Under the pieces are notes generated by a model. That model was given only the letters and a program-made list of their open reading frames with translations. It did no database searches and was not told the origin of the DNA. Shown one piece after another: positions 9,357 through 17,959 of a stretch of DNA of 64,000 nucleotides (the stretch's first letter is position 1; every line of letters begins with the position of its first letter). Source of the DNA: Trinickia symbiotica (GTDB lineage: Bacteria > Pseudomonadota > Gammaproteobacteria > Burkholderiales > Burkholderiaceae); contig NZ_PTIR01000008.1 in the NCBI RefSeq assembly GCF_002934455.1, positions 1 through 64,000 on the forward strand, written 5' to 3'. Both the position numbers and the translations under genes were made by a program.

Positions 9357-10890
9357 ACTTGTGGCGGGCAGGCATGGCTGCGCAGCAGTGCCGCCGCGCT
9401 CGGCATTGAAATGGGATCGCGCGTCTACACGTCATCGCGTATGCAAAATTGCGACCTTCTTAGGCGCGGCAGCGCTCGCCTGGGCTGAACTGCCATCAGC
9501 AATGGCGTTTGACGTCTTTGGCACCTCGGACGCGGTGCCGCGCACGCCCGCTGCCCTCCTTCTTGCAGCCAACGCCGGTTCACCTTGTCAGTTCGGCCCG
9601 TTGGGCACGCCGCTTATGCTTGAAGAGGCCGTTGACAGAACGCTATGCGAGCATCCGAAGACACGCGAAGCGTGGGCCAACGTCAAAGTACAAGCTGCCA
9701 CCGTCGGAATCGCGAAAGCCGCCTACCTTCCCTCTGTCACGGGTGCATGGCAAGACGTGCGCGATAACCAGGTTACGGATGTGACTGGACACCCCGCCTT
9801 GAGCTCAGCAAACCGCAGCATGATTCAGACTGAATCGGTCTCGCTGAATTGGGTGCTATTCGATTTCGGCGGAAGGAATGCGGCGTTACGCAACGCGCAG
9901 CAGCTTTTGGCGGCTGCTCGCGCCAATCAAGACGCGATCCTCCAAGAGGTCTTTGCGACGGTGGCGACAGATTACTACGCGGCACAAGCCGCGGCAGGCA
10001 AGCTGGCTGCTGCCCGAGAGACCGAGCAGATTGCGCATGATAGCTTCGTGGCTGCGTCCGCGCGCGTCCGAAACGGGGTTGCCGCGATCACAGACCAGTT
10101 GCAGGCTCAGACGTCGTATGCACAAGCGACGTACAACCGAGCCAAGGCAGAGGGCGATCTAAGTACGGCGCTTGGGACGCTCGCGTCGGATATGAATCTG
10201 AGCCCAGCCGAGCCTATCGCCATTCCCGGCGTTGCCGCGGGGGTAAGTGCGGATCAGGATTTCATCGATTCTGCTGCGGCGTTGATCGACGAAGCCGAGC
10301 GCACCCATCCGAGCGTGGCCGCCGCACGCGCGCAATTGGAGGCAGCTGTGGCCAAGGAAGACCAGATCCGCGCCGAGGGGCTACCGACGATCAGCCTAGT
10401 GGGCAAATATTCGCGCAACAATCAGCCGGCCGCCTTGGGCTTGGGTGAGCCACCCTTTCCGGCAACGGGGCATGACTGGTACATCGGAGTTCAGATACAG
10501 ATACCTTTGTTCGAAGGGTTCGGCAGGACGTATCAGATCCGCGAAGCGCATGCGCAAGCGGAGGTGCAGCAATACACCCTTGACGAAGCCCGACGACAGG
10601 TGGGCCTTGACGTCTGGAAGAGCTACCAAGCGTTGCAGACTGACACCCGGAATGTCGCAAACACCGCGGCGCTGCTTCAGATAGCCGAGCAGTCATTCAA
10701 CGCAGCGAAGCATCGATATACCGCGGGCGTGGGCAATATTCTCGAATTGCTCAATGCCCAGTCCTCCTTAGCGGACGCGGCTAGGCAGCGCATTCAGGCG
10801 TTGACCGACTGGCGAGCGGCAAGGCTCCAGCTGGCGGCAAAGATCGGTCGACTCGGCATCCCGGACCTACACCGGATAAGTACCGAATGA
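9346..10890 (+). CDS. TolC-family outer-membrane channel of the type I secretion system
   Basis: This 514-residue protein has a long N-terminal region with a signal-like hydrophobic stretch (ATFLGAAALAWAELPSAMAF). Two outer-membrane efflux repeats follow, beginning with TLCEHPKTREAWANVK and ending with NILELLNAQSSLADAARQRIQALTDWRAARLQLAAKIG. Alternating coiled-coil helices and beta segments fit the trimeric TolC tunnel. The chosen GTG (9346) lies inside the end of the fusion-protein gene. The signal peptide would be unusually far from this start, so an internal start is possible. It completes a dedicated three-part exporter. Confidence 0.88.
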   Translation: MSAELVAGRHGCAAVPPRSALKWDRASTRHRVCKIATFLGAAALAWAELPSAMAFDVFGTSDAVPRTPAALLLAANAGSPCQFGPLGTPLMLEEAVDRTLCEHPKTREAWANVKVQAATVGIAKAAYLPSVTGAWQDVRDNQVTDVTGHPALSSANRSMIQTESVSLNWVLFDFGGRNAALRNAQQLLAAARANQDAILQEVFATVATDYYAAQAAAGKLAAARETEQIAHDSFVAASARVRNGVAAITDQLQAQTSYAQATYNRAKAEGDLSTALGTLASDMNLSPAEPIAIPGVAAGVSADQDFIDSAAALIDEAERTHPSVAAARAQLEAAVAKEDQIRAEGLPTISLVGKYSRNNQPAALGLGEPPFPATGHDWYIGVQIQIPLFEGFGRTYQIREAHAQAEVQQYTLDEARRQVGLDVWKSYQALQTDTRNVANTAALLQIAEQSFNAAKHRYTAGVGNILELLNAQSSLADAARQRIQALTDWRAARLQLAAKIGRLGIPDLHRISTE

Positions 10891-10938
10891 AGACACAAGT
10901 TGTCGTACCACCCGGGATCAGGTAGAAGGAGCGGAGAT

Positions 10939-12228
10939 TTGCGGATTCTCTTCATTCATCAAAACTTGCCGGGGCAGTTCAGGCACTTGATGGACCACTA
11001 TGGACCTATGCCTGGCGTCGAAGTGTTTGGGCTTGGCGACGCGTCGCGGATTCGTGAGAATTTCGCTCAATGCTCACATAACGTCAAGATTTTCGGCTAT
11101 GCATTCGCACGGCAGATTGGGCGCGCTTCTCAGTCTGCGCTGGGCAGCACTGAGATGCTGCTGCGGCGGGGCGCGGCGGTAGCGAAAAGTCTTAAAACCT
11201 TACGCGATAAGGGCCTTCACCCGGACGTGATCTATGGTCATCCCGGGTGGGGCGAAATGCTCTACGTTCGAGACATCTTCCCCGACGCAAAGGTCGTCAA
11301 TTATTGCGAGTTCTACTTCAATCGGCGCGGCCAGGATTACGGATTTGACGACGAGTTCATGCCCGCCAGATCGGACGACTTAAGCGTCGGTACCGAGAAC
11401 ATGGTCCACGCGCTCAGCTTAATCGCGAGCAATTTGGGCATCAGCCCAACGCGATGGCAGCATTCGCGGTACCCGACGGAGCTTCGCTCAAAGATTGCGA
11501 CGGTTCACGATGGCGTCGACACCCATCTGATCAAACCGGCCCCCAGTGCGACGGTAGCGCTGCCCTCATCAAGCCTCACGCTCAGTTCGCGCGACGAAGT
11601 CATTACTTTCGTGAGCCGCAATCTGGAGCCTTATCGCGGGTTTCACGTATTCATGCGAGCACTGCCGGAACTGCTACGCCACTGCCCGCGCGCACACGTG
11701 CTGATCGTGGGAGGCGACGACGTGTCATACAGCCGACCTCTCAGAGGTAGAACATATCGTCAACATTTTATCGAAGAGGTCGGCGATCGACTCGACCTAT
11801 CGCGAGTGCATTTTCTTGGTCGCCTTTCTTACACAGACTATCTTCGTGTGCTGCAAATTTCCACGGCCCACATCTATCTAACGTACCCGTTTGTACTTTC
11901 TTGGTCGATGCTAGAGGCAATGGCTGCCGGTTGTGTCGTGGTTGGCTCACGCACGGCACCCGTTGAGGAAGTCATCGAAAACGGATGCAACGGCATATTG
12001 GTCGACTTCTTTGATCGCGAGCACCTGATCGAAGCAGTGATAGGTGTCTGCGCGAACCGCGAGGCGCACAGCGCAATGAGGAGCGCGGCGCGTGCGACAG
12101 TGGTAAGTCGATACGACCTCGAAACTGTCTGTTTGCCTCGGCAGGTTGCGCTGTTGGAGGGGGGCGAGGCTGCGCCGCGACGCGAGCTCGCAGTCACTGA
12201 CTCCTCAGGGCCCACGATGCAACGGTGA
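10939..12228 (+). CDS. GT4-type glycosyltransferase in the type I secretion operon
   Basis: This is a retaining GT-B glycosyltransferase of 429 residues from the chosen start. The N-terminal fold begins RILFIHQNLPGQFRHL. The C-terminal donor-binding domain has VSRNLEPYRGFHVFMRALPELL and the tail motif SMLEAMAAGCVVVGSRTAPVEEVIENGCNGILVDF with its E-x7-E. The open frame begins at TTG 10900, but TTG 10939 has a good Shine-Dalgarno (AAGGAG at 10926-10931) and starts where family similarity starts. It lies 48 bases after the channel gene in the same direction, so it is probably co-transcribed. Acting on the RTX protein or on surface glycan is an inference from position. Confidence 0.82.
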   Translation: MRILFIHQNLPGQFRHLMDHYGPMPGVEVFGLGDASRIRENFAQCSHNVKIFGYAFARQIGRASQSALGSTEMLLRRGAAVAKSLKTLRDKGLHPDVIYGHPGWGEMLYVRDIFPDAKVVNYCEFYFNRRGQDYGFDDEFMPARSDDLSVGTENMVHALSLIASNLGISPTRWQHSRYPTELRSKIATVHDGVDTHLIKPAPSATVALPSSSLTLSSRDEVITFVSRNLEPYRGFHVFMRALPELLRHCPRAHVLIVGGDDVSYSRPLRGRTYRQHFIEEVGDRLDLSRVHFLGRLSYTDYLRVLQISTAHIYLTYPFVLSWSMLEAMAAGCVVVGSRTAPVEEVIENGCNGILVDFFDREHLIEAVIGVCANREAHSAMRSAARATVVSRYDLETVCLPRQVALLEGGEAAPRRELAVTDSSGPTMQR

Positions 12229-12313
12229 CACTTTTAATTCGCAATCGCAACTCCATGAAAATCAACGGTAATTTTTGGATTGAAGCATCCGGCCATCAAG
12301 AGTGACACTTTTA
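12225..12313. repeat. Direct repeat GTGACACTTTTA, two copies
   Basis: GTGACACTTTTA occurs at 12225-12236 (overlapping the glycosyltransferase stop) and 12302-12313. A related GTGACAG follows at about 12325. The interval is AT-rich and ends where RHS-like coding begins near 12340. Short terminal repeats of this kind are seen at IS ends, and this could be a remnant, but no transposase is present. Confidence 0.45.
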
Positions 12314-12423
12314 TTTCCGTTTTTGTGACAGATTTATTTTGGTCTACGGCTGGCCAGGGCCACATTCTGACGTACGACAAGAACGGCAATCGCACGAGCG
12401 ACACCGCATGGGGCCAGTAGGTC

Positions 12424-15400
12424 GTGCGGCAGGAGAACGTGGTCGGCTGGGATGAGTCGGGCAACGCGATCATCAACGGCGTGAGCTATGTGAATCATGC
12501 CGGCCGGATCACCGAGTTCTACACGTACGACCGCATGAATCGCCTCTCGACGGTCTCGACGGGTGCGTTCGACACGAACTGGAACGCGCTGCCGAGCCAG
12601 GAGGCGATCCGCCTGGATACGCGCCTGTACGACGGCGCCTCGCGTGTAGTGCAAAGCGGGCCGGCCGGGAGCTTGTCGAACGACTACATCCAGGCGCTGA
12701 CGAACGGCCGAAGCGACGCCAACGGCGCGATCACGCGCGTATCGCGCTATGACGCGGACGGTCATCTGCTGAGCCTGCACACCACGAAGCCGGACGGCTC
12801 GTTCTCGAGCGATCAGGTGTACCAGAAGGTGACCACCTGGCAAACGCAGGACCAGGTGCAAACCGGCACGGACGAATCGGGCGCGCCGATCTACACGACG
12901 CAGACGGTGAACCACTCGTCGGTGAGCAGCGGCTACGACGCGGCGGGCAACGTCACGAACTACCAAATGACGGATAGCAGCGGGGTGACGGAGTACTTCA
13001 GCACCACGTACGCCAAGTTCGAGGGGTACAAGGAAGCGACGGTCAGCGGCTACCGCAGCGACAACGCGGGGCAGATGGGCACCACGACCGATGGCTACGA
13101 CGCCAACGGTGACTTGATCAGCGTGACCGACAGCACGAAGGGCGCCAACGACCGCACGTTCGTGAACGACGCGAACGGCAACATCCTGCAAAAGACGCAG
13201 CAGGGCAACGTGCTCAAGCAACTGGTGGTGGACGGGCAGGTGTACGGCACGTACGGCACGGGCGAGGATCCGGTCACGCCGACCAACGGCAACGGTGACC
13301 CGAACTACGCGGACCTGACGAACTTCAACCTGAGCTACCAGCCGATCACGAACGCGTATCCGGGGGCATCGACGGGGCAGTACACGATCCGCAGCGGCGA
13401 CACACTGCGCAGCATCGCGCAGCAAGCGTACGGCGACAGCGAGCTGTGGTACCAGATAGCGGACGCCAATGAACTGCGCGGCGATGACGACCTGCGCGTG
13501 GGGCAGACGCTGACGATCCCGAACCGGGTGGCGTCGGCGCATAACACGAGCTCGAGCTTCAAGCCGTACGATCCGAGCAAGGTGGTGGGCGATACCACGC
13601 CGAATCTGCCGGTGCCGCAGCAGGATGGCGGGGGCGGGTGTGGAGGGCTGGGCGGCATCCTCGTCCTGATCGTGACGGTGGTGGTAACGGTCATTGCTCA
13701 GCAATACGAACTGCTGCCGGAAGAGGTAGCCGCCGAGCTGGGGGCGGCGGCGCCGGTTGCGGAAGCGATGCTGGACGCGGCGGTGGGAAATATTGCGGGG
13801 CAGGCAGTCGGCAACGCGGTTGGCGTGGAGCATGGCTTTGACTGGCAATCGCTGGGGACATCGGTCGTCAGCGCAGGCGTGACCCAGGGGGTGGGTGTTG
13901 GGGGCCTTGGCAACTCGGTGGCGGGCGCGGCCTTAACCAATGCGATGACGCAAGGCATTGAGGTAGCCACGGGTTTGCAGCATAGCTTCAGCTGGCAGCA
14001 GGTGGCGATCGCGGCGGCCGGCAGTGCGGCCAGCTCCGTGGCGCAGGTGGGGGCGGATAGCGCGATGGGCTACGACCCGAGCCAGGGCTTCGACTTCGGC
14101 AAGGACCTGATCTCGGGAACGATTTCGGGCATCGCGGCGGGTGTTACGGCGTCGGTGATGCGCGGCGGCCGATTACAGATCGCGCAGCTTGCGGCAGACG
14201 CGTTTGGCAACGCGCTGGGCGAGAGCTTGGCGCAAGATGCGAGCACCCAAAGCGGGACACAAGCGGATACGCTGGCGCAGACCGAGCAGCAGGTGATGCA
14301 GTCGAGCGACGTTGGGCAGCCGGGTGATGCGGTGCTGTTCGGGCCGTTGGGCAATGGGGCGAGCGGCCCGAATGGGGCGCTCTCGGGCTCGAACGGGTTT
14401 GATACCGAAGGGGCGTATAACCAATTGGTCGACGCGTTCAGCGCCGCGCCGATCGATAGCGGCGCTCAGCCGGGGATGCTGCTCGCATCGAACGATCTGA
14501 CGCAGCCGGGGCAGCCGATCGTGGCAACGGACGCGGGTGGTGGGAGCCTCGACGCGCATGACGCGCGCGTGGCGGAGTTCCAGGCTGAGGCCGCCCAGAT
14601 GCTTGCTGTTCAAACGGGATATAACGCCGACGGCACGTACAACATCCTGGTGACCGGCACGACGCCGCCCGACGAACCTGTCGGGACGGATCCGACAACG
14701 GGAACCGAGGGGTATGCGGTGCCGGCACCGGAAATCCAGGTGACGCCGCTGGATCAGTCGAGCCCCGCGCCCAGCGGCGGCACCAGTGAGACACCGTTTG
14801 ACGCTTTCATTCGCGGAGCGGAGGGCGGATACGCCGGCGTCTTGGACCCGAATCAAAGCGCAGCACGTGTGGGCAGCTATGTGAATGACGCGTGGCATAG
14901 CTTCACGCAGTTCGGCCGCGAGATGAGCGGGGCTGTCTATCAGGACGAAGCGATCCAGCAAGGGCGTGCGGGCCACTACGTGGCGGCAGTCGGCCGGGAA
15001 ATGCAAGCCTTTGGTCAGGCCGGGTTGACGCTGTTTGGCCTCGGGGAGGTCGGGTCCGCTGCCGCTCCTTTAACTGGTACCGTTTTAAGGTCTCTGGGCG
15101 ACACCGCCTATAATGCTGTAACCCGGTACGCGGATTTGACGGGCGCACGGTTGTCGATTGTCGGCGATGAGGCAGGATCGACGACGCTTGCGGATCAGGT
15201 CCAGGCTGCTGCGACAAGGAGAGTCGGGACCGAGTCCGATAAAACCGGTGGCGCCACGTTTGGAAATGCCGTATCAACAGACTATCGCACAACCTTTTTT
15301 GACGCTTACCCTGACCTGCAAGGACAAGTTGTTGTTCACCATGCAGTTGAGCAACAGGTATTGACGCGATATCCTGGTCTCGTTTGGCAGGAAGAGATTC

Positions 15401-15588
15401 ACTCCCTTGAGAACCTGCGTGGCATTCCCAACGAGTTGAATTCTGATCTGCACCTGAGCCAGATTCGCAGGGAGTGGAACCAGTTCTATCGGCAAACACC
15501 AAATCCGACGAAGGATATGCTGCTGGAGAAGGCTACTGAAATCGACGCCAAGTACGGTTCTCAATTCAATCCACCAGTAGATAGATAG
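12424..15588 (+). CDS. RHS/YD-repeat LysM polymorphic toxin with HNH-like C-terminal tip, 5'-truncated
   Basis: The 1054-residue open frame holds YD repeats (EFYTYDRMNRLS, RYDADGHLLSLHT, NGNILQK), a LysM domain near residues 318-370 (YTIRSGDTLRSIAQQAYGD to LRVGQTLTIPN), a membrane helix near 412-432 (GGILVLIVTVVVTVIAQQ) and a long Gly/Ala-rich stretch. A conserved pre-tip segment (YADLTGARLSIVGDEAGSTTL) and a tip from about residue 942 follow. The tip has VVHHAVEQQ, then ENLRGIPNELN, LHLSQIRREWNQFY. Paired His followed by N and H resembles HNH/EndoVII-type toxin nucleases. In-frame YD sequence continues upstream to about 12340 through a TAG at 12418-12420, so the gene is a truncated remnant. 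The tip is lower in GC than the body. The tip as a nuclease is inferred. Confidence 0.75.
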   Translation: MRQENVVGWDESGNAIINGVSYVNHAGRITEFYTYDRMNRLSTVSTGAFDTNWNALPSQEAIRLDTRLYDGASRVVQSGPAGSLSNDYIQALTNGRSDANGAITRVSRYDADGHLLSLHTTKPDGSFSSDQVYQKVTTWQTQDQVQTGTDESGAPIYTTQTVNHSSVSSGYDAAGNVTNYQMTDSSGVTEYFSTTYAKFEGYKEATVSGYRSDNAGQMGTTTDGYDANGDLISVTDSTKGANDRTFVNDANGNILQKTQQGNVLKQLVVDGQVYGTYGTGEDPVTPTNGNGDPNYADLTNFNLSYQPITNAYPGASTGQYTIRSGDTLRSIAQQAYGDSELWYQIADANELRGDDDLRVGQTLTIPNRVASAHNTSSSFKPYDPSKVVGDTTPNLPVPQQDGGGGCGGLGGILVLIVTVVVTVIAQQYELLPEEVAAELGAAAPVAEAMLDAAVGNIAGQAVGNAVGVEHGFDWQSLGTSVVSAGVTQGVGVGGLGNSVAGAALTNAMTQGIEVATGLQHSFSWQQVAIAAAGSAASSVAQVGADSAMGYDPSQGFDFGKDLISGTISGIAAGVTASVMRGGRLQIAQLAADAFGNALGESLAQDASTQSGTQADTLAQTEQQVMQSSDVGQPGDAVLFGPLGNGASGPNGALSGSNGFDTEGAYNQLVDAFSAAPIDSGAQPGMLLASNDLTQPGQPIVATDAGGGSLDAHDARVAEFQAEAAQMLAVQTGYNADGTYNILVTGTTPPDEPVGTDPTTGTEGYAVPAPEIQVTPLDQSSPAPSGGTSETPFDAFIRGAEGGYAGVLDPNQSAARVGSYVNDAWHSFTQFGREMSGAVYQDEAIQQGRAGHYVAAVGREMQAFGQAGLTLFGLGEVGSAAAPLTGTVLRSLGDTAYNAVTRYADLTGARLSIVGDEAGSTTLADQVQAAATRRVGTESDKTGGATFGNAVSTDYRTTFFDAYPDLQGQVVVHHAVEQQVLTRYPGLVWQEEIHSLENLRGIPNELNSDLHLSQIRREWNQFYRQTPNPTKDMLLEKATEIDAKYGSQFNPPVDR
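14554..14733 (+). repeat. Pre-tip homology block A, copy 1
   Basis: This 180-bp block encodes HDARVAEFQAEAAQ...TGTEGYAVPAPE. By eye it differs from the copy at 16065-16244 at only about seven bases. The two copies flank the first toxin/immunity tip and could recombine to swap tips. Confidence 0.85.
15103..15198 (+). repeat. Pre-tip homology block B, copy 1
   Basis: This 96-bp block encodes TAYNAVTRYADLTGARLSIVGDEAGSTTLADQ immediately before the tip. It matches 16718-16813 with few differences. Sequence downstream of the two copies is unrelated, which marks the boundary of the exchangeable toxin tip. Confidence 0.82.
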
Positions 15589-15593
15589 ACACT

Positions 15594-16016
15594 ATGCAAT
15601 ACTTCTTTCTTGAACCCGAAGTGGCAGGCGAACTAGGTGAGGACACTGTTATCGATCCCACTGTGCATCCGCCCAGGGTCGACAAACTGCATTACAAGTT
15701 TAGTGGCTGGCAGGGGGATGCTGTGCTCGAGAGTTTTCCATGCGTGATTGCCACGCAAGCTGCTTCAGATGCCCTACTACAGAACGGTGTCACAGGGGTT
15801 CAGTTCGTGGAGGTTGAAGTTTCGGCGTCTGATGAGTTCCGTGACTTGTATCCGAACCGCGAGCTTCCTCCTTTCCGGTGGCTGAAGATAAGTGGAGAGC
15901 CCGGCAAGCATGACTTTGGCATAGCCGGCGATCTACGCTTAGTTGTCTCTGAGAAAGTGTTAGGCATCCTCCGATCGTTTGGACTAGAGCACGCCTTGAC
16001 AGAGCCGTTTGCGTAA
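15594..16016 (+). CDS. Candidate immunity protein for the first toxin tip
   Basis: This is a 140-residue soluble, acidic protein (starts MQYFFLEPEVAGELGED) beginning 5 bases after the toxin stop, the usual toxin/immunity arrangement. It has no signal peptide or membrane segment, as expected for an immunity protein neutralising a cytosolic nuclease. The family was not recognised with certainty. Features visible are an N-terminal FLEPEVAG, a central ELPPFRWLKISG, and VSEKVLGILRSFGLEHA near the end. Its lower GC than the RHS body suggests it travelled with the tip. A hairpin follows the stop at 16034-16058. Confidence 0.68.
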   Translation: MQYFFLEPEVAGELGEDTVIDPTVHPPRVDKLHYKFSGWQGDAVLESFPCVIATQAASDALLQNGVTGVQFVEVEVSASDEFRDLYPNRELPPFRWLKISGEPGKHDFGIAGDLRLVVSEKVLGILRSFGLEHALTEPFA

Positions 16017-16033
16017 AGAGCTCATGGCTATGA

Positions 16034-16058
16034 CAACGCCCGCCTTGTGCGGGCGTTG
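16034..16058 (+). terminator. Hairpin after first immunity gene
   Basis: CAACGCCCGC (16034-16043) and GCGGGCGTTG (16049-16058) form a perfect 10-bp stem with a 5-base loop, 18 bases after the immunity stop. Only CTGTTC follows, so termination would be weak. It sits exactly between tip 1 and the start of the second homology block. Confidence 0.55.
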
Positions 16059-16064
16059 CTGTTC

Positions 16065-16244
16065 GCGCATGACGCGCGCGTGGCGGAGCTCCAGGCTCAG
16101 GCGGCCCAGATGCTTGCTGTTGAAACGGGATATAACGCCGACGGCACGTACAACATCCTGGTGACCGGTACGACGCCGCCCGACCAACCTGTCGCGACGG
16201 ATCCGACAACGGGAACCGAGGGGTATGCGGTGCCGGCACCGGAG
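16065..16244 (+). repeat. Pre-tip homology block A, copy 2
   Basis: This is the second copy of the 180-bp block at 14554-14733, with about seven mismatches. It starts seven bases after the hairpin that follows immunity gene 1. Confidence 0.85.
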
Positions 16245-16717
16245 ATAACCGTTCGTCCGCTCGATGCGCCCACCGCTTCCGCTTCGCCTGAGAACGCCGT
16301 GGTAGTACAAACCGACGCGATGGGCAACGTGACGGGCGTGACGGACCAAGCACCGGCTAGCGGGCCGCAGATGGGCTACTTCGAGCAGATGTCGAACGTA
16401 TTCCACTTCGTCGGTCAAGGCGCTATCGGTTCTGGCAAGGGTCTTGTGAACGGCGTGCCCGAGATGGTAATGAGCGCCGCCAACGCCATCACTCAGGGTG
16501 CCGTGATGCAGGGGCAGATCGAAGCGGGCGTGGACCCACAAACGGCGCTCACGAATGCACAGCAAAGCACGGCTGGGTGGTGGAATCGGGCCACTGTCGA
16601 TATGACAACAGCATGCAGCGCGGGATGGGCTACGTCGGCGAGCTCCTCGCGCCGAGCGCGGACCTGAAGGCGTTGCAGCTCGGCTGGGACGGAGTGAAGG
16701 CGCTGGGTCTGGGCGAG

Positions 16718-16813
16718 ACCGCCTATAATGCTGTGAGCCGGTACGCGGATTTGACGGGCGCGCGGTTGTCGATTGTCGGCGATGAGGCTGGGTCGACGAC
16801 GCTTTCTGATCAG
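16718..16813 (+). repeat. Pre-tip homology block B, copy 2
   Basis: This is the second copy of the 96-bp block at 15103-15198. Similarity stops right after it, where the second toxin tip begins. Confidence 0.82.
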
Positions 16814-17316
16814 ATCAAGGCTACGGCGACAGATGGCATAGGCGCATCAGCGGAGCCGGTAAGTAAGCTCGAGGTAGTCACGTACAGAGAGAGTGTGGAA
16901 CGTGCGGTGGCCGGGGACAATTTAACTGGCGATCACATTCCATCAATTGCTGCAATACGAACACACGTCGAAAATACGCTTGGGCTCCCGCTAACAAGAG
17001 CGCAAGCAACTGCACTGAGAGCAGAAACGAATACTCTCATTGTTGATGGAGACTTCCACGCGAGTGGTCGAACGTACTTCAGCAATAATACGCCAGCGCA
17101 AGTTGCTGCGGATGCTCAAGATTTGCAAGCTGCGGCATTTAGAGATCAGGCAGTATATATGCAAAACGCAGAGAAATTCGGCTATAATAGAGAAGATTTA
17201 CAGGGCGCCGCTTTCAATGTCCTAAACGAAAGGAATAGCGGCTTGTTTGGTCAACTGTCCACAAAAGACGGGATCAAGCAGTTCTTCACCAATCTTGGCG
17301 CATGGGAGCCGGAATA

Positions 17317-17724
17317 ATGTCATTTAGTGAAGATTTGATCTCAATTCTAGGAAAAGCGACGTCGGCTGCCGAAGTGGTTGACGTCGTAAATCGGTACGGG
17401 CTTCGAGATGTATATGACGACCCACCGTTTCGGCGCTATGTCGGTTCCTCCGAGAAAGGCGTTGATCTGCTTTTTGAGAATGAAAAGGTATTGGACATCC
17501 AGATTTATGCGCAAAGATCGCAGACTCATATGCCCTTCCCCGTAGAGCTCCCATTTGGGATAAAAGCCGGTATGACTGATAAGCAAATTCACGCTTTGCT
17601 TGGCGAGCCGGAGATCCGTGATTCGATCGGTAGTAAATATACCGCGCTGGAAGGGCTAGCCAAGCTAACTATCGTTTATGACAAGTCAAATGTAGTTAGC
17701 TATGTTAGCATAAGAGGACTGTAG
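17317..17724 (+). CDS. Candidate immunity protein for the second toxin tip
   Basis: This 135-residue protein (MSFSEDLISILGKATSAAEV) begins at an ATG that shares one base with the toxin stop (TAATG at 17315-17319), so translation is coupled. That overlap favours ATG 17317 over the in-frame ATG at 17302. It is soluble and has FENEKVLDIQIYAQ and a LPFGIKAGMTDKQIHALLGEP segment reminiscent of small SMI1- or Imm-type folds, though I do not assign a family. GC is distinctly lower than in the flanking RHS sequence. It may still protect against siblings carrying the active form of this tip. Confidence 0.65.
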   Translation: MSFSEDLISILGKATSAAEVVDVVNRYGLRDVYDDPPFRRYVGSSEKGVDLLFENEKVLDIQIYAQRSQTHMPFPVELPFGIKAGMTDKQIHALLGEPEIRDSIGSKYTALEGLAKLTIVYDKSNVVSYVSIRGL

Positions 17725-17959
17725 CCGCGCTTGACGTATTGCCGATCGCGGTATCTTCGGATGACATCGACGTGATGGTGACGACGCGTCCTTACACGGC
17801 GACGCCGGGATGGTCCTATGGTTCCGGGCGGGCTTGTCGAGACCCTGATCGGGTTTGATGAGTTGATCCTCAGCTAGGTCAGGCGCGCCGGTGACGCTCG
17901 CCGCCAGGCGGTGCCTGGGCTGTCGCCAGACATAGCGGACACCGCTGACCGGCCGGCAA

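Larger units (their letters stand above)
16047..17317 (+). pseudogene. Frameshifted second RHS tip cassette with an unrelated toxin domain
   Basis: The cassette begins within homology block A (HDARVAELQAQAAQ) and continues in one frame to about 16604. There an apparent one-base loss (GTCGATATG|ACAAC; adding a T restores VDMYNSMQRG) shifts reading to the frame of YVGELLAPSADLKALQLGWDG. Block B follows (YADLTGARLSIVGDEAGSTTLSDQ), then a tip from about 16815. The tip contains LTGDHIPSIAAIRTHVEN, ALRAETNTLIVDGDFHASG, and a helical end (KDGIKQFFTNLGAWEPE). The GDHIPS-type tip occurs in other RHS toxins, but I do not assign an activity. There is no promoter or RHS N-terminus, so this is a silent orphan tip unless recombined. 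Confidence 0.75.

Noticed and set aside
12334-13848. 504-residue minus-strand frame over the RHS gene
   Set aside because: Extremely Arg-rich and overlaps the YD/LysM coding strand. It is a high-GC shadow.
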